NCBI RefSeq assembly: GCF_038593855.1
Contig: NZ_CP151996.1
Coordinates: 4,402,001-4,466,000, forward strand
DNA length: 64,000 nt
From: Lysinibacillus sp. FSL M8-0337
GTDB lineage: Bacteria > Bacillota > Bacilli > Bacillales_A > Planococcaceae
Direction of reading: 5' to 3'
Shown: positions 30,910 through 41,234 of the stretch, piece by piece
Layout: every line of letters starts with the position of its first letter
How positions within the stretch are numbered: the first letter of the stretch is position 1
Notes under the pieces: generated by a model
What the model saw: the letters and a program-made list of their open reading frames with translations, nothing else
Told to the model about the DNA's origin: nothing
Database searches by the model: none
Program-made: the position numbers and the translations under genes

Positions 30910-31995
30910 CTAATCGTCCTTTGGCTTAGCAAAAATCATTCGACCTGCAGATGTTTGTAGAACGCTCGTTACAGTTACGGTAATAGCCTGTCCGATATAA
31001 TTGCGGCCTCCTTCTACAACAATCATCGTGCCATCATCCAAATAGGCCACACCTTGGTTATGCTCTTTCCCATCTTTAATAACGACCACTTGCATATCTT
31101 CTCCAGGAATCACAACTGGTTTCACTGCATTTGCCAAATCATTAATATTCAGTACTTTCACTTGATGTAATTCACATACTTTGTTCAAGTTGAAGTCATT
31201 TGTCACAATTTGTGTATCATTATCCATTTTCTTTGCAAGACGTACAAGTTTTAAATCCACTTCCTGCACATCTTCAAAATCTTCTTCGGTAATTTCTACT
31301 TTTGTCATACGTTCATCTTGCAGTTTCTTTAATATATCCAAACCACGGCGACCTCTTGTACGTTTTAATGTATCGGAGGAATCTGCAATATGCTGTAGCT
31401 CCGTTAATACAAACTGCGGCACAACCAAAACGCCTTCAATAAAACCTGTTTCCGAAATATCCGCAATACGCCCATCTATAATAACGCTCGTATCTAGCAA
31501 TTTATAACTACCGCGATTTTCTGGAACGTCAATTCCTTCAGTTGCTTTTTTCTTTGCATTATTCCCACGTAAGGTAAATAACTGAAGTAACTCATCTCGC
31601 TTTTTAAAACCAACACGGAATCCCAAATATCCAAGCACAAACGATAAGATAATCGGAATTACTTCTGAAATACCGCGAATTTGAACGCTATCAATCGCAA
31701 AGCCTAGGAAATAGGCTACGATAAGTCCTACAATTAGCCCAAGCGTACCAAATAATAAATCCCCAACAGGCACTTTAAAAAGCACCTCTTCCATCCAGCT
31801 AATTAGCCGAACAAAATAATCGGAAAAAGCAAATGATAATGTAAATAGTAAAAGCGCACCTAAAGCAACTGATACGTAAGGATTATCAAGCCAAGGATTA
31901 GATGATAAATGAAGCAATTCGTATAATGGCGGTAAGAAAACAAGGCCTAAAGCTCCTCCAATCAGTAAAAAAGCAATTTGAATAAATTTTTTCAT
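30910..31995 (-). CDS. yacL: PIN/TRAM domain membrane protein YacL
   Basis: 361 residues. About four N-terminal membrane helices (residues 5-125) precede a PIN nuclease-like domain starting YKLLDTSVIIDGRIADI, with further acidic residues at TELQHIAD and DNDTQIVTND, and a C-terminal TRAM RNA-binding domain (NYIGQAITVTVTSVLQT). The same architecture is found in B. subtilis YacL, function unsettled. In B. subtilis disA lies between radA and this gene; here it does not. Confidence 0.93.
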   Translation of the reverse strand: MKKFIQIAFLLIGGALGLVFLPPLYELLHLSSNPWLDNPYVSVALGALLLFTLSFAFSDYFVRLISWMEEVLFKVPVGDLLFGTLGLIVGLIVAYFLGFAIDSVQIRGISEVIPIILSFVLGYLGFRVGFKKRDELLQLFTLRGNNAKKKATEGIDVPENRGSYKLLDTSVIIDGRIADISETGFIEGVLVVPQFVLTELQHIADSSDTLKRTRGRRGLDILKKLQDERMTKVEITEEDFEDVQEVDLKLVRLAKKMDNDTQIVTNDFNLNKVCELHQVKVLNINDLANAVKPVVIPGEDMQVVVIKDGKEHNQGVAYLDDGTMIVVEGGRNYIGQAITVTVTSVLQTSAGRMIFAKPKDD

Positions 31996-32182
31996 ACTGT
32001 CACCTCCAATTCTTATATTCGATTATACATATTTTACTGTAGAAAATCTTTTTTGAGCTCATCAAAACATTATTAAATTTCCTTCAGGTTATTGGACGTT
32101 ATGGAAGGCTTAAGAGATGCCTAATTTCCACAATAATTGTTATCCAATTTCATGAAATTAATGATTGTTGCTCCTATGATGT

Positions 32183-32220
32183 AAAAATGCATGCTAGGAT
32201 GTCGCCCAACATGCATTTAT
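32183..32220 (-). terminator. Intrinsic terminator after radA
   Basis: Perfect 9-bp stem AAATGCATG / CATGCATTT, then TTTTTAC on the minus strand. The rest of the 301-nt radA-yacL gap holds no gene and no trace of disA that could be recognised. Confidence 0.75.
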
Positions 32221-32296
32221 TTTAGTTAAAGTAATTTCATCATATAGCAACAGACGCCTAACGTGACGCTACATACAGACACAAATCTTCATGTCT

Positions 32297-33673
32297 TTAT
32301 AGCTCTCTAAAGCAGGCATTTAATGCATCTTTAATTGTTTCCACACCAACAATTTCAATACCAGGCGGGAAATCCCAACCACCAATATTAGATGCAGGGA
32401 TAAATGCTCGCTTAAATCCTAGTTTTGCCGCCTCTAACACACGTTGTTCAATTCGTGTAACACGACGAACCTCTCCTGTTAACCCTACTTCTCCAATAAA
32501 GCAATCTGTTCCCCGTACTGCCTGATCCTTAAAGCTAGAAACAATACTCGTCAAGACAGCTAAGTCAATAGCAGGCTCATCTAGCTTTACTCCGCCAGCA
32601 ACTTTAATATATGCATCCTGTGCTTGTAACATGAGACCCATGCGCTTTTCAAGCACTGCCATAAGCAATTGCACACGATTTTGGTCCACTCCTGTTGCCA
32701 TCCGTTTCGGATAATTAAAGCTTGTAGGGGTTACAAGTGATTGGATTTCTACTAAAATTGGCCTTGTTCCCTCCATTGATGCCACGATTGTTGAACCTGC
32801 TGCCCCTTGTGAACGTTCCTGTAAAAATAGTTCAGACGGATTCAAAACTTCCTTTAAGCCCCCCTGAAGCATTTCAAAGATAGCAATTTCATTTGTAGAA
32901 CCAAAGCGGTTTTTTTGGCTCCGTAAAATACGGTGATTGTGATGTCGTTCTCCTTCGAAATACAGCACTGTATCAACCATATGCTCTAAAATACGTGGTC
33001 CTGCAATTTGCCCTTCCTTCGTCACATGCCCAACTAAGAAAATGGCAATGCCTTTTGTTTTCGCTATCCGCATTAGCTCCGCTGTACATTCACGTACTTG
33101 TGATACACTACCTGGCGCACTTGTCACCTCTGGATGGAACACCGTTTGGATAGAATCCACAATCACAAACTTTGGTTGTACATCGTCGATTGTTTGATTT
33201 AACAACTCTAAATTCGTCTCCGAATAAATATACAGCTCTTGAGATACAACCCCTAAACGCTCTGCACGTAGTTTCGTTTGTCGAATGGATTCCTCACCAG
33301 AAATATAGAGCACGCGATGACCTTTATTGGACAACAACGCAGACACCTGTAATAGCAATGTCGATTTTCCGATACCCGGATCACCCCCGATTAACACCAG
33401 AGATCCAGGAACAATTCCTCCACCCAAGACACGATTGAGCTCACCCATTTCTGTAGCGACCCGAGACTCCTCAGCCGCTTCTACTTGGATAATCGGTACA
33501 GCCTTTTGCGTGACAGTTGCAGAGTGCTGGAATGCCCCTCTTGGACCTTTCGCCACAACCTCTACTTCCTCAACCATTTTATTCCATTCACCACATCCTG
33601 GACAGCGTCCCATCCACTTTGCAGATTCATAGCCACAACCTGTACAGACAAATTTAGTTTTTTTCTTCGCCAT
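32297..33673 (-). CDS. radA: DNA repair protein RadA
   Basis: RecA-like branch-migration ATPase, 458 residues from ATG 33673. N-terminal zinc finger [19 protein letters not shown], Walker [13 protein letters not shown], the RadA-specific KNRFG motif ([14 protein letters not shown]) and a C-terminal Lon-protease-like domain. Start set by GAGGTGG. It has its own gap from clpC with a strong terminator, so it is outside the CtsR operon unless readthrough occurs. Confidence 0.97.
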   Translation of the reverse strand: MAKKKTKFVCTGCGYESAKWMGRCPGCGEWNKMVEEVEVVAKGPRGAFQHSATVTQKAVPIIQVEAAEESRVATEMGELNRVLGGGIVPGSLVLIGGDPGIGKSTLLLQVSALLSNKGHRVLYISGEESIRQTKLRAERLGVVSQELYIYSETNLELLNQTIDDVQPKFVIVDSIQTVFHPEVTSAPGSVSQVRECTAELMRIAKTKGIAIFLVGHVTKEGQIAGPRILEHMVDTVLYFEGERHHNHRILRSQKNRFGSTNEIAIFEMLQGGLKEVLNPSELFLQERSQGAAGSTIVASMEGTRPILVEIQSLVTPTSFNYPKRMATGVDQNRVQLLMAVLEKRMGLMLQAQDAYIKVAGGVKLDEPAIDLAVLTSIVSSFKDQAVRGTDCFIGEVGLTGEVRRVTRIEQRVLEAAKLGFKRAFIPASNIGGWDFPPGIEIVGVETIKDALNACFREL

Positions 33674-33712
33674 CGTACCACCTCGAATATTTGTTCTTGT
33701 TTTCATTTTACA

Positions 33713-33750
33713 TAAAAAAAGACAGCTTGGCACGGTATGCCTCGCTGTCT
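33713..33750 (-). terminator. Terminator of the ctsR-mcsA-mcsB-clpC operon
   Basis: Stem AGACAGC / GCTGTCT with an inner GGCA/TGCC helix, then TTTTTTT on the minus strand, 34 nt past the clpC stop. Confidence 0.85.
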
Positions 33751-33783
33751 TGCAAATTTATGCTTTCCTAATAGAGTAATCGC

Positions 33784-36228
33784 TTATTTGGAAATTGAAA
33801 CGCCTTCTTTTTTCTTCACGACGAATTCATCATTCACATAATCAATTACGACTTGGTTTCCTTTTTCTACATTGCCTTTTAGCAGTTCTTCCGACAGACG
33901 GTCTTCCACTTGTTTTTGCAATGCACGACGAAGTGGACGAGCGCCATATTGAGGGTCGTAGCCTTCCTCTGCAATTTTATTGAGTGCTGCATCTGTTAAC
34001 TCTAACGTAATATCTTGTTCTTGCAAACGTTTTGTTAGTGTATTCGCCATCATTGAAATGATTTCTTTTAAGTGTTCTTTTTCTAATGAATGGAACACAA
34101 TCATTTCGTCGATACGGTTTAGGAATTCAGGACGGAATGCTTTTTTCAATTCTTCAAGCATTGTGCCCTTCATATCTTTATGTTTCGACTCTGAGCTTCC
34201 TAAGCTGAAGCCAAGATTTTTTTGATATTTTAGCGCATCCGCACCAACGTTTGAAGTCATAATCACAACCGTATTACGGAAATCAACAACACGTCCTTTA
34301 GAATCTGTTAAACGGCCATCTTCAAGTACTTGCAGTAGAATATTGAAAACATCTGGATGTGCTTTTTCAATTTCATCAAGAAGCACCACAGAATATGGTT
34401 TACGTCGAACTTTTTCTGTTAACTGACCACCATCATCAAAGCCTACATAACCAGGAGGTGAGCCAACTAAACGTGAAGTCGAATGTTTCTCCATATATTC
34501 AGACATGTCAACACGAATCATCGCATCTTCATCACCGAACATTACTTCTGCCAGCGCTCTAGCTAGTTCTGTTTTCCCCACCCCTGTAGGACCGAGGAAA
34601 ATAAATGAACCAATTGGACGTTTTGGATCTTTTAAACCAGCTCTTGCACGTCGAATTGCACGAGAAATTGCCTCGACTGCCTCGCCTTGACCTACCACAC
34701 GCTTGTGTAATTCTTCTTCAAGATGTAATAGTTTAGCTGATTCTTCATGTGCAATTTTGGCTACTGGTATTCCCGTCCACATAGAAACTACTGCTGCTAC
34801 ATCATCAACTGTCACTTTCGATTCAGCTTTGCCTTGTTCTTCTTTCCATGTTTTACGTGTCATTTCAATTTCGTCTTTTAGCTTTTGCTCTGTATCTCTT
34901 AACGAAGCTGCTTTTTCAAATTCCTGACCAGAAACAGCCGCATTTTTTTCAGAGCGAACATTTTCTAGTTTATCTTCTAGTGCTTTTAAATTTGGTGGCA
35001 CCGCAAATGAACGTAAGCGAACTTTTGAACCTGCTTCATCGATTAAGTCGATTGCTTTATCAGGCAAGAAGCGGTCTGAAATATAACGATCACCCATTTT
35101 TGCCGCTGCTTCAATTGCTTCATCTGTAATTTTCACACGGTGATGTGCCTCATAGCGATCGCGTAAACCATGAATAATTTGAATCGCCTCTTCAACAGTT
35201 GGTTCATCCACTTGAATTGGTTGGAAGCGGCGCTCTAACGCTGCATCTTTTTCGATGTATTTGCGGTACTCATCTAATGTTGTAGCACCAATACATTGTA
35301 ATTCTCCACGTGCTAGGGATGGTTTTAAAATGTTTGATGCGTCAATTGCACCTTCTGCTCCCCCTGCACCGATTAACGTATGCAATTCATCAATAAATAA
35401 AATAACATTGCCTGCTTGTCGAATTTCATCCATCACTTTTTTCAAGCGATCCTCAAATTCACCACGGTATTTAGTACCAGCAACAACTGTCCCCATATCA
35501 AGCGTCATAACACGTTTATCACGCAAAATTTCTGGTACTTCGTTGTTAATAATTTGTTGTGCTAAGCCTTCTGCGATTGCCGTTTTACCTACACCTGGCT
35601 CACCAATTAGCACAGGGTTATTTTTCGTACGACGTGATAGTACTTCAATAACGCGTGTAATTTCCTTACTGCGACCAATCACAGGGTCTAGTGAACCTTC
35701 ACGAGCAATTTGTGTTAAATCGCGTGCTAAGCTATCTAAAGTTGGCGTATTTGCAGCCTGCGTCGCTTGTTGTCCAGATTGTGCGTTGTCATTATTACCT
35801 AACAACAGTAATACTTGCTGACGAGCTTTGTTTAAGCCTACACCTGCATTGTTTAATACACGAGCGGCTACCCCTTCACCCTCACGAATAAGCGCTAATA
35901 GTAAGTGCTCCGTACCGATATAGGAATGACCTAATTTACGTGACTCATCGACAGATAGTTCAATTACTTTTTTGGCACGAGGCGTGTAGTGAACGATTGG
36001 TCCAACATCCTCTGTTCCTTTACCAACTAATTCTTCAATCCCAGCTTCAATCATTTGAGGGCTAATATCAATGGCTTCTAATGCTTTCGCTGCAATACCA
36101 CCGCCCTCACGAATAAGCCCTAAAAGAATGTGCTCTGTTCCTATTGATTCGTGCTTCCAACGAATTGCCTCTTCCTGTGCAAGCTGTAATACTTTTTGTG
36201 CGCGTTGTGTAAAACGATTAAACATCAT
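33784..36228 (-). CDS. clpC: ATP-dependent Clp protease ATPase subunit ClpC
   Basis: Hsp100 unfoldase, 814 residues. Double Clp-N repeat ([20 protein letters not shown] ...), first AAA domain with [13 protein letters not shown], a UVR/M-domain coiled coil (about 410-470) that binds MecA or McsB, and second AAA domain with [13 protein letters not shown]; a ClpP-docking loop follows. Two adjacent ATGs make the start ambiguous by one codon. Last gene of the CtsR operon, overlapping mcsB by 11 nt. Confidence 0.98.
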   Translation of the reverse strand: MMFNRFTQRAQKVLQLAQEEAIRWKHESIGTEHILLGLIREGGGIAAKALEAIDISPQMIEAGIEELVGKGTEDVGPIVHYTPRAKKVIELSVDESRKLGHSYIGTEHLLLALIREGEGVAARVLNNAGVGLNKARQQVLLLLGNNDNAQSGQQATQAANTPTLDSLARDLTQIAREGSLDPVIGRSKEITRVIEVLSRRTKNNPVLIGEPGVGKTAIAEGLAQQIINNEVPEILRDKRVMTLDMGTVVAGTKYRGEFEDRLKKVMDEIRQAGNVILFIDELHTLIGAGGAEGAIDASNILKPSLARGELQCIGATTLDEYRKYIEKDAALERRFQPIQVDEPTVEEAIQIIHGLRDRYEAHHRVKITDEAIEAAAKMGDRYISDRFLPDKAIDLIDEAGSKVRLRSFAVPPNLKALEDKLENVRSEKNAAVSGQEFEKAASLRDTEQKLKDEIEMTRKTWKEEQGKAESKVTVDDVAAVVSMWTGIPVAKIAHEESAKLLHLEEELHKRVVGQGEAVEAISRAIRRARAGLKDPKRPIGSFIFLGPTGVGKTELARALAEVMFGDEDAMIRVDMSEYMEKHSTSRLVGSPPGYVGFDDGGQLTEKVRRKPYSVVLLDEIEKAHPDVFNILLQVLEDGRLTDSKGRVVDFRNTVVIMTSNVGADALKYQKNLGFSLGSSESKHKDMKGTMLEELKKAFRPEFLNRIDEMIVFHSLEKEHLKEIISMMANTLTKRLQEQDITLELTDAALNKIAEEGYDPQYGARPLRRALQKQVEDRLSEELLKGNVEKGNQVVIDYVNDEFVVKKKEGVSISK

Positions 36229-37327
36229 ATGAATCCTCTCCTTTTCCCCCTATAGTAGGCTTACTCATTGTTTCTAAAAATAATGCCTCTCGCAGCATTT
36301 TTGCCCGAACGCGATCCCGTTCAGCAGGCGGTAAGGCTTCTCCTGCATAGTGCTGTAAAAATCCTGGTTGCATACTGACCACACATTCGTTCAATGTGGT
36401 TGCTTTAATATTATGAATCAACTGTAAATCTACACCTAAACGTACATTCGATAGACAGGTCGCAGCTTCCTCACTTGTTAAAATGCGCGCGTGCGTTAAT
36501 GTACCCAACGCCCTGTAAATACGATCTTCTAAGGCAAGTTCCGCTTTTTCCATTAGCTTATTTCTTGCCTGCCGTTCTTTTTGAATAATTTTTTCTGCAA
36601 CACTTTGAATGTCTGCTAAAATATCTTCTTCTGTTTTACCTAGTGTAATCTGATTCGACACCTGGTAAACATTCCCTAAATTTTCACTACCTTCACCGTA
36701 TATACCCCTGACAGTCATCCCTAAACGCGTCATTGCATTGATAATTTGATTCATCTGACCTGTCAATGTAAGTGCGGGAAGGTGCATCATAACCGAAGCA
36801 CGTAAGCCGGTACCAATATTAGTTGGGCAACTTGTTAAATAGCCGAAAGTATCTCGAAATGCGTATGGCAAGGCTCCTTCTAAGGCTCGATCAATTTTGT
36901 TTGCTTCCTCGTATGCCTTTTGAAGTTGAAAACTCGCCGTCATACATTGAATGCGTAAATGGTCTTCTTCGTTCACCATAATGCAAATTGATTCATCTTC
37001 AGACAGCAACATGGAGCCGACTTGCTCTTTTTTTGCAAGCTGTGGACTAATTAAATGCTTCTCAACTAAAATTTGACGTTGTAACGGTGTTAAATCTTTT
37101 ATGGAAAAATAAGAATATCTTTCTTGAAGTTTCGGACTGTCTTGAATGGCATGTGTCACAGCTTGCTCTACTTGTAATGCTTCATTTTCTGAAAAAACTA
37201 AAGGGAAACGATAGCCATCTAAGTTTCGAGCAAGTCGAATGCGTGTACTGATGACGATATCTGAATAATCATCCTCCATTTCCATCCATGCAGGTGTAGC
37301 TCGCGCTAAAAACGATTCAATCATCAT
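36218..37327 (-). CDS. mcsB: Protein-arginine kinase McsB
   Basis: Phosphagen-kinase-fold enzyme that phosphorylates arginines and marks proteins for ClpCP; 369 residues. Motifs: [20 protein letters not shown] for nucleotide binding, [18 protein letters not shown] with the catalytic-pocket Cys, and RGIYGEGSE. It overlaps mcsA by four bases, so it is translationally coupled. It should also phosphorylate CtsR and relieve repression under heat stress, as in B. subtilis. Confidence 0.97.
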   Translation of the reverse strand: MMIESFLARATPAWMEMEDDYSDIVISTRIRLARNLDGYRFPLVFSENEALQVEQAVTHAIQDSPKLQERYSYFSIKDLTPLQRQILVEKHLISPQLAKKEQVGSMLLSEDESICIMVNEEDHLRIQCMTASFQLQKAYEEANKIDRALEGALPYAFRDTFGYLTSCPTNIGTGLRASVMMHLPALTLTGQMNQIINAMTRLGMTVRGIYGEGSENLGNVYQVSNQITLGKTEEDILADIQSVAEKIIQKERQARNKLMEKAELALEDRIYRALGTLTHARILTSEEAATCLSNVRLGVDLQLIHNIKATTLNECVVSMQPGFLQHYAGEALPPAERDRVRAKMLREALFLETMSKPTIGGKGEDSYDV

Positions 37328-37866
37328 GACACATCACCACCTTCGAATTGTAGCTGCTGTTCGAGATTTTTTGCTTCGTCGCGAAGCTTCGCTGCTTCTT
37401 CAAACTGCTCCTCGTTAACAGCGGCCTTCATGCGTTTTCGAATATCTTCAATTTGCTTTTTAATGACAAAAACATTGCTTCGAGCACCAGGCATTTTACC
37501 TATATGCTGTGGTCCCGCTTGAATGCGATTAAATAGCTTTGGCAAATGCTCACTAAATGTATCATAGCAACTGGTACATCCAAATTTACCTTCTTTTAAA
37601 AATCGCTTATACGTAAATCCACATTGTGGACATGTTTGTTGCTGAGGTGGCGCTTGCTGTTTTTCACCAACTTTTTGCCATGTAGGTGAGCCAAACCAAT
37701 TGGATAACAATTGTTGAATCGATACAGGCTCTTGTTTAAACTCTGCATGGAACGGATGGAACTGAGAGGCACAGACATCGCAATAATGGTGCTCCACCTT
37801 CTGCCCATTTTGAACTTGTGTCACAGTTACTGTCGCATTGCGCTGCTTGCAATGTTCGCAAATCAT
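37324..37866 (-). CDS. mcsA: McsA, zinc-binding activator of McsB
   Basis: 180 residues from ATG 37866 (MICEHCKQRNATVTVTQV), with GAGGTG six bases upstream; an earlier GTG lies inside that site. Four CxxC pairs (CEHC, CDVC, CPQC, CTSC) form two zinc sites. A C-terminal UVR motif (IRKRMKAAVNEEQFEEAAKL) resembles the ClpC M-domain. It lies 13 nt after ctsR. Confidence 0.95.
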   Translation of the reverse strand: MICEHCKQRNATVTVTQVQNGQKVEHHYCDVCASQFHPFHAEFKQEPVSIQQLLSNWFGSPTWQKVGEKQQAPPQQQTCPQCGFTYKRFLKEGKFGCTSCYDTFSEHLPKLFNRIQAGPQHIGKMPGARSNVFVIKKQIEDIRKRMKAAVNEEQFEEAAKLRDEAKNLEQQLQFEGGDVS

Positions 37867-37879
37867 TTCCCTCACCTCT

Positions 37880-38350
37880 TTACTTTTGCTTTTCGTATTT
37901 TATAGTGGTTAACATCGCTCGCAAAATTTTCGCTCGAATGCTATCCCGTAAAGGTAGCTGCAAATCTAAAGTTGAGCGGTCAACCGCTGCTAACATTAAT
38001 TTCGCTTCACGCTTTGAAATAACCTGCTCATCAATTAAACGATATACTAAATCTTCCGCCACTGTTTGCGAGGCTCCACCTTCAATTTGTAGGAGCACAT
38101 CATCGATTAAATCAATTTGTGAGTTTGCACGGACACGTAAAATTCGAATGTATCCACCCCCACCTCGTTTACTTTCAACAAGGTAACCCCGCTCGGCTGT
38201 AAATCTTGTATTAATTACATAATTTATTTGTGAGGGCACACATTGAAATTTATCTGCAATTTCACTTCGTTTAATTTCAATATGCCCTTCTCCACCTAAT
38301 TCAAGTACTTGCTTTAAGTAGCCTTCTATGATGTCTGAAATATTACGCAT
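37880..38350 (-). CDS. ctsR: Transcriptional repressor CtsR
   Basis: Heat-sensing repressor of class III stress genes, 156 residues. N-terminal winged helix (NISDIIEGYLKQVLEL ... IADKFQCVPSQINYVINTRF) with the glycine-rich wing YLVESKRGGGGYIRI that senses temperature, then the C-terminal McsB-interacting domain. First gene of ctsR-mcsA-mcsB-clpC and autoregulated through operators at 38382-38408. Confidence 0.97.
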   Translation of the reverse strand: MRNISDIIEGYLKQVLELGGEGHIEIKRSEIADKFQCVPSQINYVINTRFTAERGYLVESKRGGGGYIRILRVRANSQIDLIDDVLLQIEGGASQTVAEDLVYRLIDEQVISKREAKLMLAAVDRSTLDLQLPLRDSIRAKILRAMLTTIKYEKQK

Positions 38351-38381
38351 GTTAGGAATACACCTCGCTTACCTCACTGAC

Positions 38382-38408
38382 TTTGACTATCTTTGACTAT
38401 CTTTGAGT
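38382..38408 (-). promoter_or_regulatory. CtsR operator, three direct heptads
   Basis: Minus strand: ACTCAAA, AGTCAAA and AGTCAAA, each separated by GAT. Two perfect spaced heptads match the CtsR consensus RGTCAAA-N3-RGTCAAA and the third is one base off. They lie directly downstream of the -10 box. Confidence 0.9.
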
Positions 38409-38410
38409 AT

Positions 38411-38440
38411 ATTATACAAAACGCTTAAAAATAATTGCAA
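38411..38440 (-). promoter_or_regulatory. Sigma-A promoter of the ctsR operon
   Basis: Minus strand TTGCAA (38435-38440), 18-base spacer and TATAAT (38411-38416), with CtsR heptads at the expected start site. Confidence 0.8.
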
Positions 38441-38550
38441 TTATTTCGCACAGAGAAATGTCTAAAGCAATTGTAAAAGCTGATTGGCTTCTAAATAATT
38501 TTAACCACTCGAAAAAGTACTTATCGTTTAATGTACCCTTTTTGCTTATA

Positions 38551-38589
38551 GAAAAAACGCAAGCATATGCTTTTTGCATATACTTGCGT
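38551..38589 (-). terminator. Terminator after the DUF4870 gene
   Basis: Perfect 14-bp stem ACGCAAGCATATGC / GCATATACTTGCGT (one mismatch), five-base loop, then TTTTTTC on the minus strand. Confidence 0.85.
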
Positions 38590-38598
38590 CATTAAAAA

Positions 38599-38904
38599 TT
38601 ATACCCAGCGACCAACAATCGGATAACGCCAAGGTTCCTCTGAAATCGCCTTTACAATACCGATAATTGGTACGATGTATACCATAGCGATAAATACTAG
38701 TAAGAAAGGTAAACCAATTAATACAAAGCTTAAAATACTAGCAATTACAATTAGTACACCCATTACGACTTGGAACAATAAAGCTTGCACAGAAACGTTT
38801 TTCACTTCTTCTTCCGAACTAATTAAGAAAAATATAATCGGCACTAAAAATGGCGCAAAAAACGCACTGGCATGTATGATGACCTTAGACCATTTTGTTT
38901 CCAT
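38599..38904 (-). CDS. DUF4870-type small membrane protein
   Basis: 101 residues with three membrane helices (about 8-28, 38-62 and 65-88). The pattern of a C-terminal IVKAISEEPWRYPIVGRWV after the last helix is typical of DUF4870 (YtxH/TIM44-like small membrane proteins, function unknown). It is a single gene with its own terminator. GAAGG stands eight bases before the ATG. Confidence 0.8.
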   Translation of the reverse strand: METKWSKVIIHASAFFAPFLVPIIFFLISSEEEVKNVSVQALLFQVVMGVLIVIASILSFVLIGLPFLLVFIAMVYIVPIIGIVKAISEEPWRYPIVGRWV

Positions 38905-39027
38905 CTATTCAACCTTCCCTTTTTTCTGTCTTTATTATTAATACTATTATTTACGGAGCAATACGCTAAATAGTTTCAAATCGTTTCGACAATTTTAAAA
39001 TTAATTTGAAAGGTATGTGATACACAG

Positions 39028-39705
39028 ATGGAATTTAACAGCACGCTTGCGAACGAGTATGAAAAAGGCATTCGTCGTACTTTACCGAGTTACGATACAA
39101 TGCTTCGTTTAACGAAAACTTTTTATCAATCCGCTTTACAAGAGAATGCTAGTTTTTTAGTTGTTGGTTCGGGCAGTGGCAATGAAATACTACAGTTAGC
39201 TGAACAAAGACCACAGTGGTCCTTTGTCGGTATCGACCCATCTGAAGCCATGTTGGAAATTGCAGAAAACCGTCTACACTCACTACCAAATGAGATTTCT
39301 TTACTACAAGGCACCATGCTCACTGCATCAATCCCTGCAACAAAGTTTGATGCCGCTAGCTGTATACTTGTACTTCATTTTATTGATACCTATGAGGAGA
39401 AACTTGCTACATTAAAAGGGATTGCAAACCATTTAAAATCTGGGGCACCCTTTGTGCTTGTTTCTAAATATGGACAGCTTGACTCTTCTGAAACAGAGCT
39501 ACAGTTTGACCTATGGCGCGCATATTGGCTGCAGCACACAAAACTTTCTACTTCTGAATTAGCTAGCATGGAGCAGTCCATTCGCTCGCTTTCATTTATG
39601 CGGGAAGATGACATTGTTACGCTTTTACAGCAGGCAGGCTTTACACAGCCTTCACGTTTTTTTGCAACGACATTATTTGGTGGTTGGATATGCTATAAAG
39701 AGTAA
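39028..39705 (+). CDS. Class I SAM-dependent methyltransferase
   Basis: 225 residues. Motif I is FLVVGSGSGNEILQLAE, motif II GIDPSEAMLEIAENRL and post-motif ASCILVLHFIDTYEEKL. It belongs to the Methyltransf_25/12 type acting on small molecules or lipids. The first plus-strand gene of the window; the upstream ribosome site is weak (AAAGG twelve bases away). Substrate unknown. Confidence 0.85.
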   Translation: MEFNSTLANEYEKGIRRTLPSYDTMLRLTKTFYQSALQENASFLVVGSGSGNEILQLAEQRPQWSFVGIDPSEAMLEIAENRLHSLPNEISLLQGTMLTASIPATKFDAASCILVLHFIDTYEEKLATLKGIANHLKSGAPFVLVSKYGQLDSSETELQFDLWRAYWLQHTKLSTSELASMEQSIRSLSFMREDDIVTLLQQAGFTQPSRFFATTLFGGWICYKE

Positions 39706-39866
39706 GCTTCCATTCCTTCATGATGCATCCTTGCAACTTAGTGGTGTACTATTAAGTACATACTGGTACTAGATCTGACGTTCCAATGTCTCCTCTTACC
39801 TTTCACACCTTTGAAGGAGACTTCGTGCTTATTTAAAATGAGATAAACAGATTTGAGGTGAATGCC

Positions 39867-40829
39867 GTGATTCGCACGATGGCTATGACGAAAGATCAAC
39901 AATTAATAAAGGACTTTCCACTTGATAACATTAAGCAAAACCATTACGAATGGTATTGGGTAGATTTTAGTTGCCCAACTACCGAAGAGGAACTATTGCT
40001 CGATACATTTTTTCACTTTCATCCACTTGCGATTGAAGACTGCTTAATGCGTTTACAACGACCAAAGCTGGATTTTTACGAAGACTATCACTTTTTCGTT
40101 ATTCATAAATTGAATGAAGAAACGTTAATTGCTGAGGAATTAAATATTTTCGTTTCCGATCATTTTATTGTGACATTCCACAAAAATGAAGCACCTGAAA
40201 TAGATAAAGTACAGAAGCTTTTAGAAGAGCAACCTAAGTATTGGGAACGCGGAACCTTTTTCCTTACCTATCAAACGATTGATAAAATAGTTGATAGTTA
40301 TTTCCCTCTCGTCTATAAAATTGAGGACCATTTGAATGCACTTGAGGATGAATTAACTTATCAAAGTAATGTAAATGCAATGCAAATTGTTTTTGAATTC
40401 CGCAGTGATTTGCTCCATTTACGACGCACCATTTTACCAATGCGCGACCTATTATACCGAATACTTAATTCTTATCGCTTTGCCCTGAAAAAATCAGAAA
40501 GAGCCTACTTTGGGGATATTCACGACCATTTAGTCAAGCTTACGGAAATGGTCGAATCTAATCGTGAACTGACCGCAGATATGCGTGATAGCTATATGGC
40601 TATGAACTCTAGCCGAATGAATGGCATTATGATGATGCTTACGATTGTCTCCACCATTTTCATTCCATTAACATTTATAGCAGGAGTTTATGGCATGAAT
40701 TTTGATAATATGCCTGAACTACATGGCCGTTACAGCTACTTTATCGTTCTCGGTATTATGCTATTGATTGGGCTATTTATGTTGGCATTTTTCAAATATA
40801 AAGGCTGGTTCAAATTGTTTAAACCGTAA
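39867..40829 (+). CDS. corA: CorA-family magnesium/divalent cation transporter
   Basis: About 320 residues. Long soluble N-terminal domain, then a helix bundle (YKIEDHLNALEDELTY ... RRTILPMRDLLYRIL) and two C-terminal membrane helices with the selectivity motif YGMNFDNMPEL between them. GTG 39867 is chosen because GAGGTG lies seven bases before it; the frame's earlier GTG at 39858 is part of that ribosome site. Homopentameric channel by family knowledge. Confidence 0.92.
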   Translation: MIRTMAMTKDQQLIKDFPLDNIKQNHYEWYWVDFSCPTTEEELLLDTFFHFHPLAIEDCLMRLQRPKLDFYEDYHFFVIHKLNEETLIAEELNIFVSDHFIVTFHKNEAPEIDKVQKLLEEQPKYWERGTFFLTYQTIDKIVDSYFPLVYKIEDHLNALEDELTYQSNVNAMQIVFEFRSDLLHLRRTILPMRDLLYRILNSYRFALKKSERAYFGDIHDHLVKLTEMVESNRELTADMRDSYMAMNSSRMNGIMMMLTIVSTIFIPLTFIAGVYGMNFDNMPELHGRYSYFIVLGIMLLIGLFMLAFFKYKGWFKLFKP

Positions 40830-40864
40830 CTTAAAGCAGTAACAAAACAATTTTTTTGAAAAAC

Positions 40865-40971
40865 AAAATCCGCGCATAGCTCTCTAGGGAAAATAGATAT
40901 GAGGAACAACATCATACATTAGTACATGTTGTAACTCATGCTTTACCCACAGAAGGCGAAACGCGGATTTT
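40865..40971. other. Structured palindromic element between corA and a small membrane gene
   Basis: Outer stem AAAATCCGCG (40865-40874) / CGCGGATTTT (40962-40971) encloses a second arm ATGAG-GA-ACAACAT (40899-40912) / ATGTTGT-AA-CTCAT (40926-40939). T runs follow the outer stem on both strands, so it can serve as a shared terminator for converging genes, but the internal arm is more than a terminator needs. Confidence 0.6.
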
Positions 40972-41024
40972 TAATTTTAAATAGTTGGTTTTACTTGGGG
41001 AACTTTTAAATGTCTCCACTATAA

Positions 41025-41234
41025 TTAATACGGACCTCGATCATCAACTTTATTTTCACCTTGCTGTGGGAATAAAAAGTATGCTAATACGCCCGATATT
41101 AGTGTTGCACAAATCGTTATTAATAGTTGGTTTAAGTCAGGTACCTCTGCATAATAGTTCGTTAACATATAAACAGATCCAATTGCTACAATTACCATCA
41201 CAGGAATCACAAACTTAAAACGCTTCTTCTCCAT
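41025..41234 (-). CDS. Small two-helix membrane protein, unknown function
   Basis: 69 residues from ATG 41234 (MEKKRFKFVIPVMVIVAIGS), with GGAGG six bases before it; the longer frame would start inside non-conserved leader. Two hydrophobic helices (about 6-24 and 35-56) and a charged tail ENKVDDRGPY. No family recognised. The strong ribosome site and clean reading frame support a real gene. Confidence 0.65.
   Translation of the reverse strand: MEKKRFKFVIPVMVIVAIGSVYMLTNYYAEVPDLNQLLITICATLISGVLAYFLFPQQGENKVDDRGPY

Noticed and set aside
35255..35821. 188-codon open frame on the plus strand
   Set aside because: It is wholly antisense to clpC, whose protein is complete and conserved; low-complexity composition typical of a shadow frame.
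39788..39821. Hairpin GTCTCCT / AGGAGAC upstream of corA, considered as a magnesium M-box
   Set aside because: Far too small and lacking M-box conserved elements; no T run for a terminator.
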